8,352 nucleotides of DNA, taken from positions 1 to 8,352 of the forward strand of contig JAHHTR010000094.1 in NCBI GenBank assembly GCA_020024515.1. The letters run 5' to 3'. A program made the translations under genes and the position numbers. Origin of the DNA: Angelakisella sp. Its GTDB lineage: Bacteria; Bacillota; Clostridia; Oscillospirales; Ruminococcaceae. Below, piece after piece: positions 7,731 through 8,352 of this stretch (position 1 is the first letter of the stretch; the number at the start of each line of letters is the position of its first letter). A model generated the notes under the pieces. That model was given only the letters and a program-made list of their open reading frames with translations, had not been told where the DNA came from and did not search any database.

Positions 7731-7740
7731 ATTTTGCAAA

Positions 7741-7745
7741 ACCTC
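7741..7745 (-). promoter_or_regulatory. Ribosome-binding site deciding the aldolase start
   Basis: On the - strand GAGGT lies 10 nt before ATG 7730 and abuts TTG 7739. It therefore supports the ATG, giving the N-terminus MLTTNLEQMKKAAKNGYAIP, which aligns with family members. Confidence 0.65.
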
Positions 7746-7803
7746 GTCTTTCCAGTCTTTAAAATAGACTAAATATTATGAATTCTTATAAAAGACATAC
7801 AGC

Positions 7804-7821
7804 TATACACACGTGTGTATA
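7804..7821. promoter_or_regulatory. Perfect 18-bp palindrome TATACACACGTGTGTATA, candidate operator
   Basis: TATACACACGTGTGTATA is self-complementary over all 18 bp with a central CG. It lies 74 nt upstream of the aldolase ATG and about +49 to +66 from the predicted transcription start. A central-CG palindrome of this length is typical of dimeric repressors such as the LacI family. In RNA it could also form a 7-bp hairpin with an ACGT loop. No LacI-type regulator gene is in the window, so the cognate protein is unknown. Confidence 0.65.
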
Positions 7822-7838
7822 TATGATAAATAAAAATG

Positions 7839-7866
7839 TTTTGAATATATATGGGAATATTCAAAA
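7839..7866. promoter_or_regulatory. 10-bp inverted repeat at the predicted transcription start, candidate operator
   Basis: TTTTGAATAT (7839-7848) and ATATTCAAAA (7857-7866) are exact reverse complements separated by 8 nt (ATATGGGA). The element covers roughly +4 to +31 of the aldolase transcript, a normal place for a repressor site. It is unrelated in sequence to the 18-bp palindrome, so it would answer to a different protein or act as an RNA stem-loop. Confidence 0.55.
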
Positions 7867-7876
7867 TCTTATTTAA

Positions 7877-7905
7877 AGTATAATTTATATATAGAAAAAA
7901 GTCAA
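7877..7905 (-). promoter_or_regulatory. Sigma-A-type promoter for the aldolase-SIS operon
   Basis: On the - strand there is TTGACT (7905-7900), a 17-bp spacer and TATACT (7882-7877). Each hexamer differs from consensus at one position and the spacing is ideal. Initiation is expected near 7870, giving a leader of about 140 nt. No better-matching promoter was seen closer to the gene. Confidence 0.7.
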
Positions 7906-7999
7906 TATAAATATTTAATTATCTTTAAACATTATAGAAAGTGGCAAAATATAGCATTCTATTTTACTGTAAACTAAACAAAACATCTATATAATATTA

Positions 8000-8036
8000 A
8001 TGTATAAATCTGATGTGACATATTACATTTATACAT
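8000..8036. repeat. 10-bp inverted repeat ATGTATAAAT / ATTTATACAT
   Basis: ATGTATAAAT (8000-8009) and ATTTATACAT (8027-8036) are exact reverse complements with a 17-nt spacer. The right arm runs into TATACATACGTGT at 8030-8042, which shares 12 of 13 bases with the left part of the palindrome at 7804-7821. This may be a distal operator or an RNA stem-loop; no gene start is adjacent. Confidence 0.45.
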
Positions 8037-8130
8037 ACGTGTAAATATTTATATGTTTTCAATAATATTTGCAGAGAGTTGGAAAGAGTAGAAAAGGATA
8101 AATATTGTACTATGCAAATATATGATTTAT

Positions 8131-8189
8131 AAAAAAATACCTTTCAGGATACAATGAGATTATTTAAAGTCTATTGTAAAGAAAGGCAT
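8131..8189 (-). terminator. Terminator-like two-stem hairpin followed by T7 on the - strand
   Basis: On the - strand ATGCCTTTC (8189-8181) pairs with GAAAGGTAT (8145-8137) with one mismatch. Inside it TACAAT (8178-8173) pairs with ATTGTA (8155-8150). The 3' arm runs into a T tract (8137-8131). It could end a transcript coming from right of the window. On the + strand the structure is also followed by TTTTTGTATTTT, so it may be bidirectional. The large central loop lowers confidence. Confidence 0.45.
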
Positions 8190-8352
8190 TTTTGTATTTT
8201 AAATATTTAATTACCGATAAATTTCCCAATCTTTAAGAAGTCTGATAAGAGTTTTAAGCATTTTTTAGTGATTTTTTATGTTTTCGGACTATCTTCCTTT
8301 TGGTTTACATATTTATTAGGAATGGATCGTTTGTAAGTTTAAGATATTTTTT

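Larger units (their letters stand above)
7731..8352. other. Gene-free AT-rich regulatory region
   Basis: About 620 nt upstream of the aldolase contain no convincing coding frame on either strand; frames are broken by frequent stops and the longest fragments are about 15-18 codons. What it holds is listed separately: a - strand promoter, two perfect dyads in the aldolase leader, a further inverted repeat with a second ACGTGT-containing site near 8000-8042, and a terminator-like structure near 8131-8189. No tRNA, rRNA, CRISPR or transposon ends are seen. Confidence 0.7.

Noticed and set aside
7963..7995. + strand promoter with TATAAT at 7990-7995
   Set aside because: The only reasonable -35 (TTTACT, 7963-7968) is 21 bp away and no + strand gene follows.
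8154..8210. Small + strand ORF beginning ATGAGATTATTT at 8154
   Set aside because: Only 18 codons, overlaps the terminator-like hairpin, and has no ribosome-binding site or recognisable sequence.

Overview
The window is strongly AT-rich with AGA-heavy arginine codons, Shine-Dalgarno sites of the AAGGAG type, intrinsic terminators and a membrane-receptor-style AraC regulator. Together these suggest a low-GC Bacillota genome, probably an anaerobic, host-associated Clostridia-like lineage. The taxon is an inference; nothing here fixes a genus.

Layout, left half (+ strand): the C-terminal part of an AraC-family regulator runs in from the left edge (to 1057). It overlaps by 8 nt a large polysaccharide lyase of the chondroitinase ABC I type (PL8-like, 1050-4064), in which all four expected catalytic residues are present. 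After a 72-nt gap holding a strong stem-loop comes a formylglycine-type sulfatase (4137-5627, CSPAR motif). An intrinsic terminator follows at 5643-5682.

Layout, right half (- strand, convergent): a class II fructose/tagatose-bisphosphate aldolase (7730-6876) is followed after 55 nt by an AgaS-like SIS-domain sugar-phosphate isomerase/deaminase (6820-5765). A good sigma-A promoter (TTGACT-17 nt-TATACT, 7905-7877) drives this pair. Two perfect dyads lie between promoter and gene. From 7731 to the right edge there is no convincing gene, only promoter and operator-like structure and one terminator-like structure.

How it fits together: the content reads as part of a sulfated glycosaminoglycan (chondroitin/dermatan sulfate) utilisation locus. 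The lyase would cut the GAG chain to unsaturated oligosaccharides and the sulfatase would remove sulfate esters. The GalNAc-derived carbon could then pass through galactosamine-6-P to tagatose-6-P (SIS protein) and, after phosphorylation, through the aldolase to triose phosphates. The unsaturated glucuronyl hydrolase, transporter, GalNAc-6-P deacetylase, tagatose-6-P kinase and sulfatase-maturing enzyme are not in the window and would have to lie elsewhere.

Most notable points: neither the lyase nor the sulfatase has a signal peptide, implying cytoplasmic depolymerisation and desulfation. The SIS protein has lost the canonical Ser-x-Ser-Gly phosphate loop. The aldolase promoter region carries two unrelated perfect dyads. 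I see no wholly unprecedented system; the locus is a recognisable catabolic pathway with unusual localisation and regulatory details.
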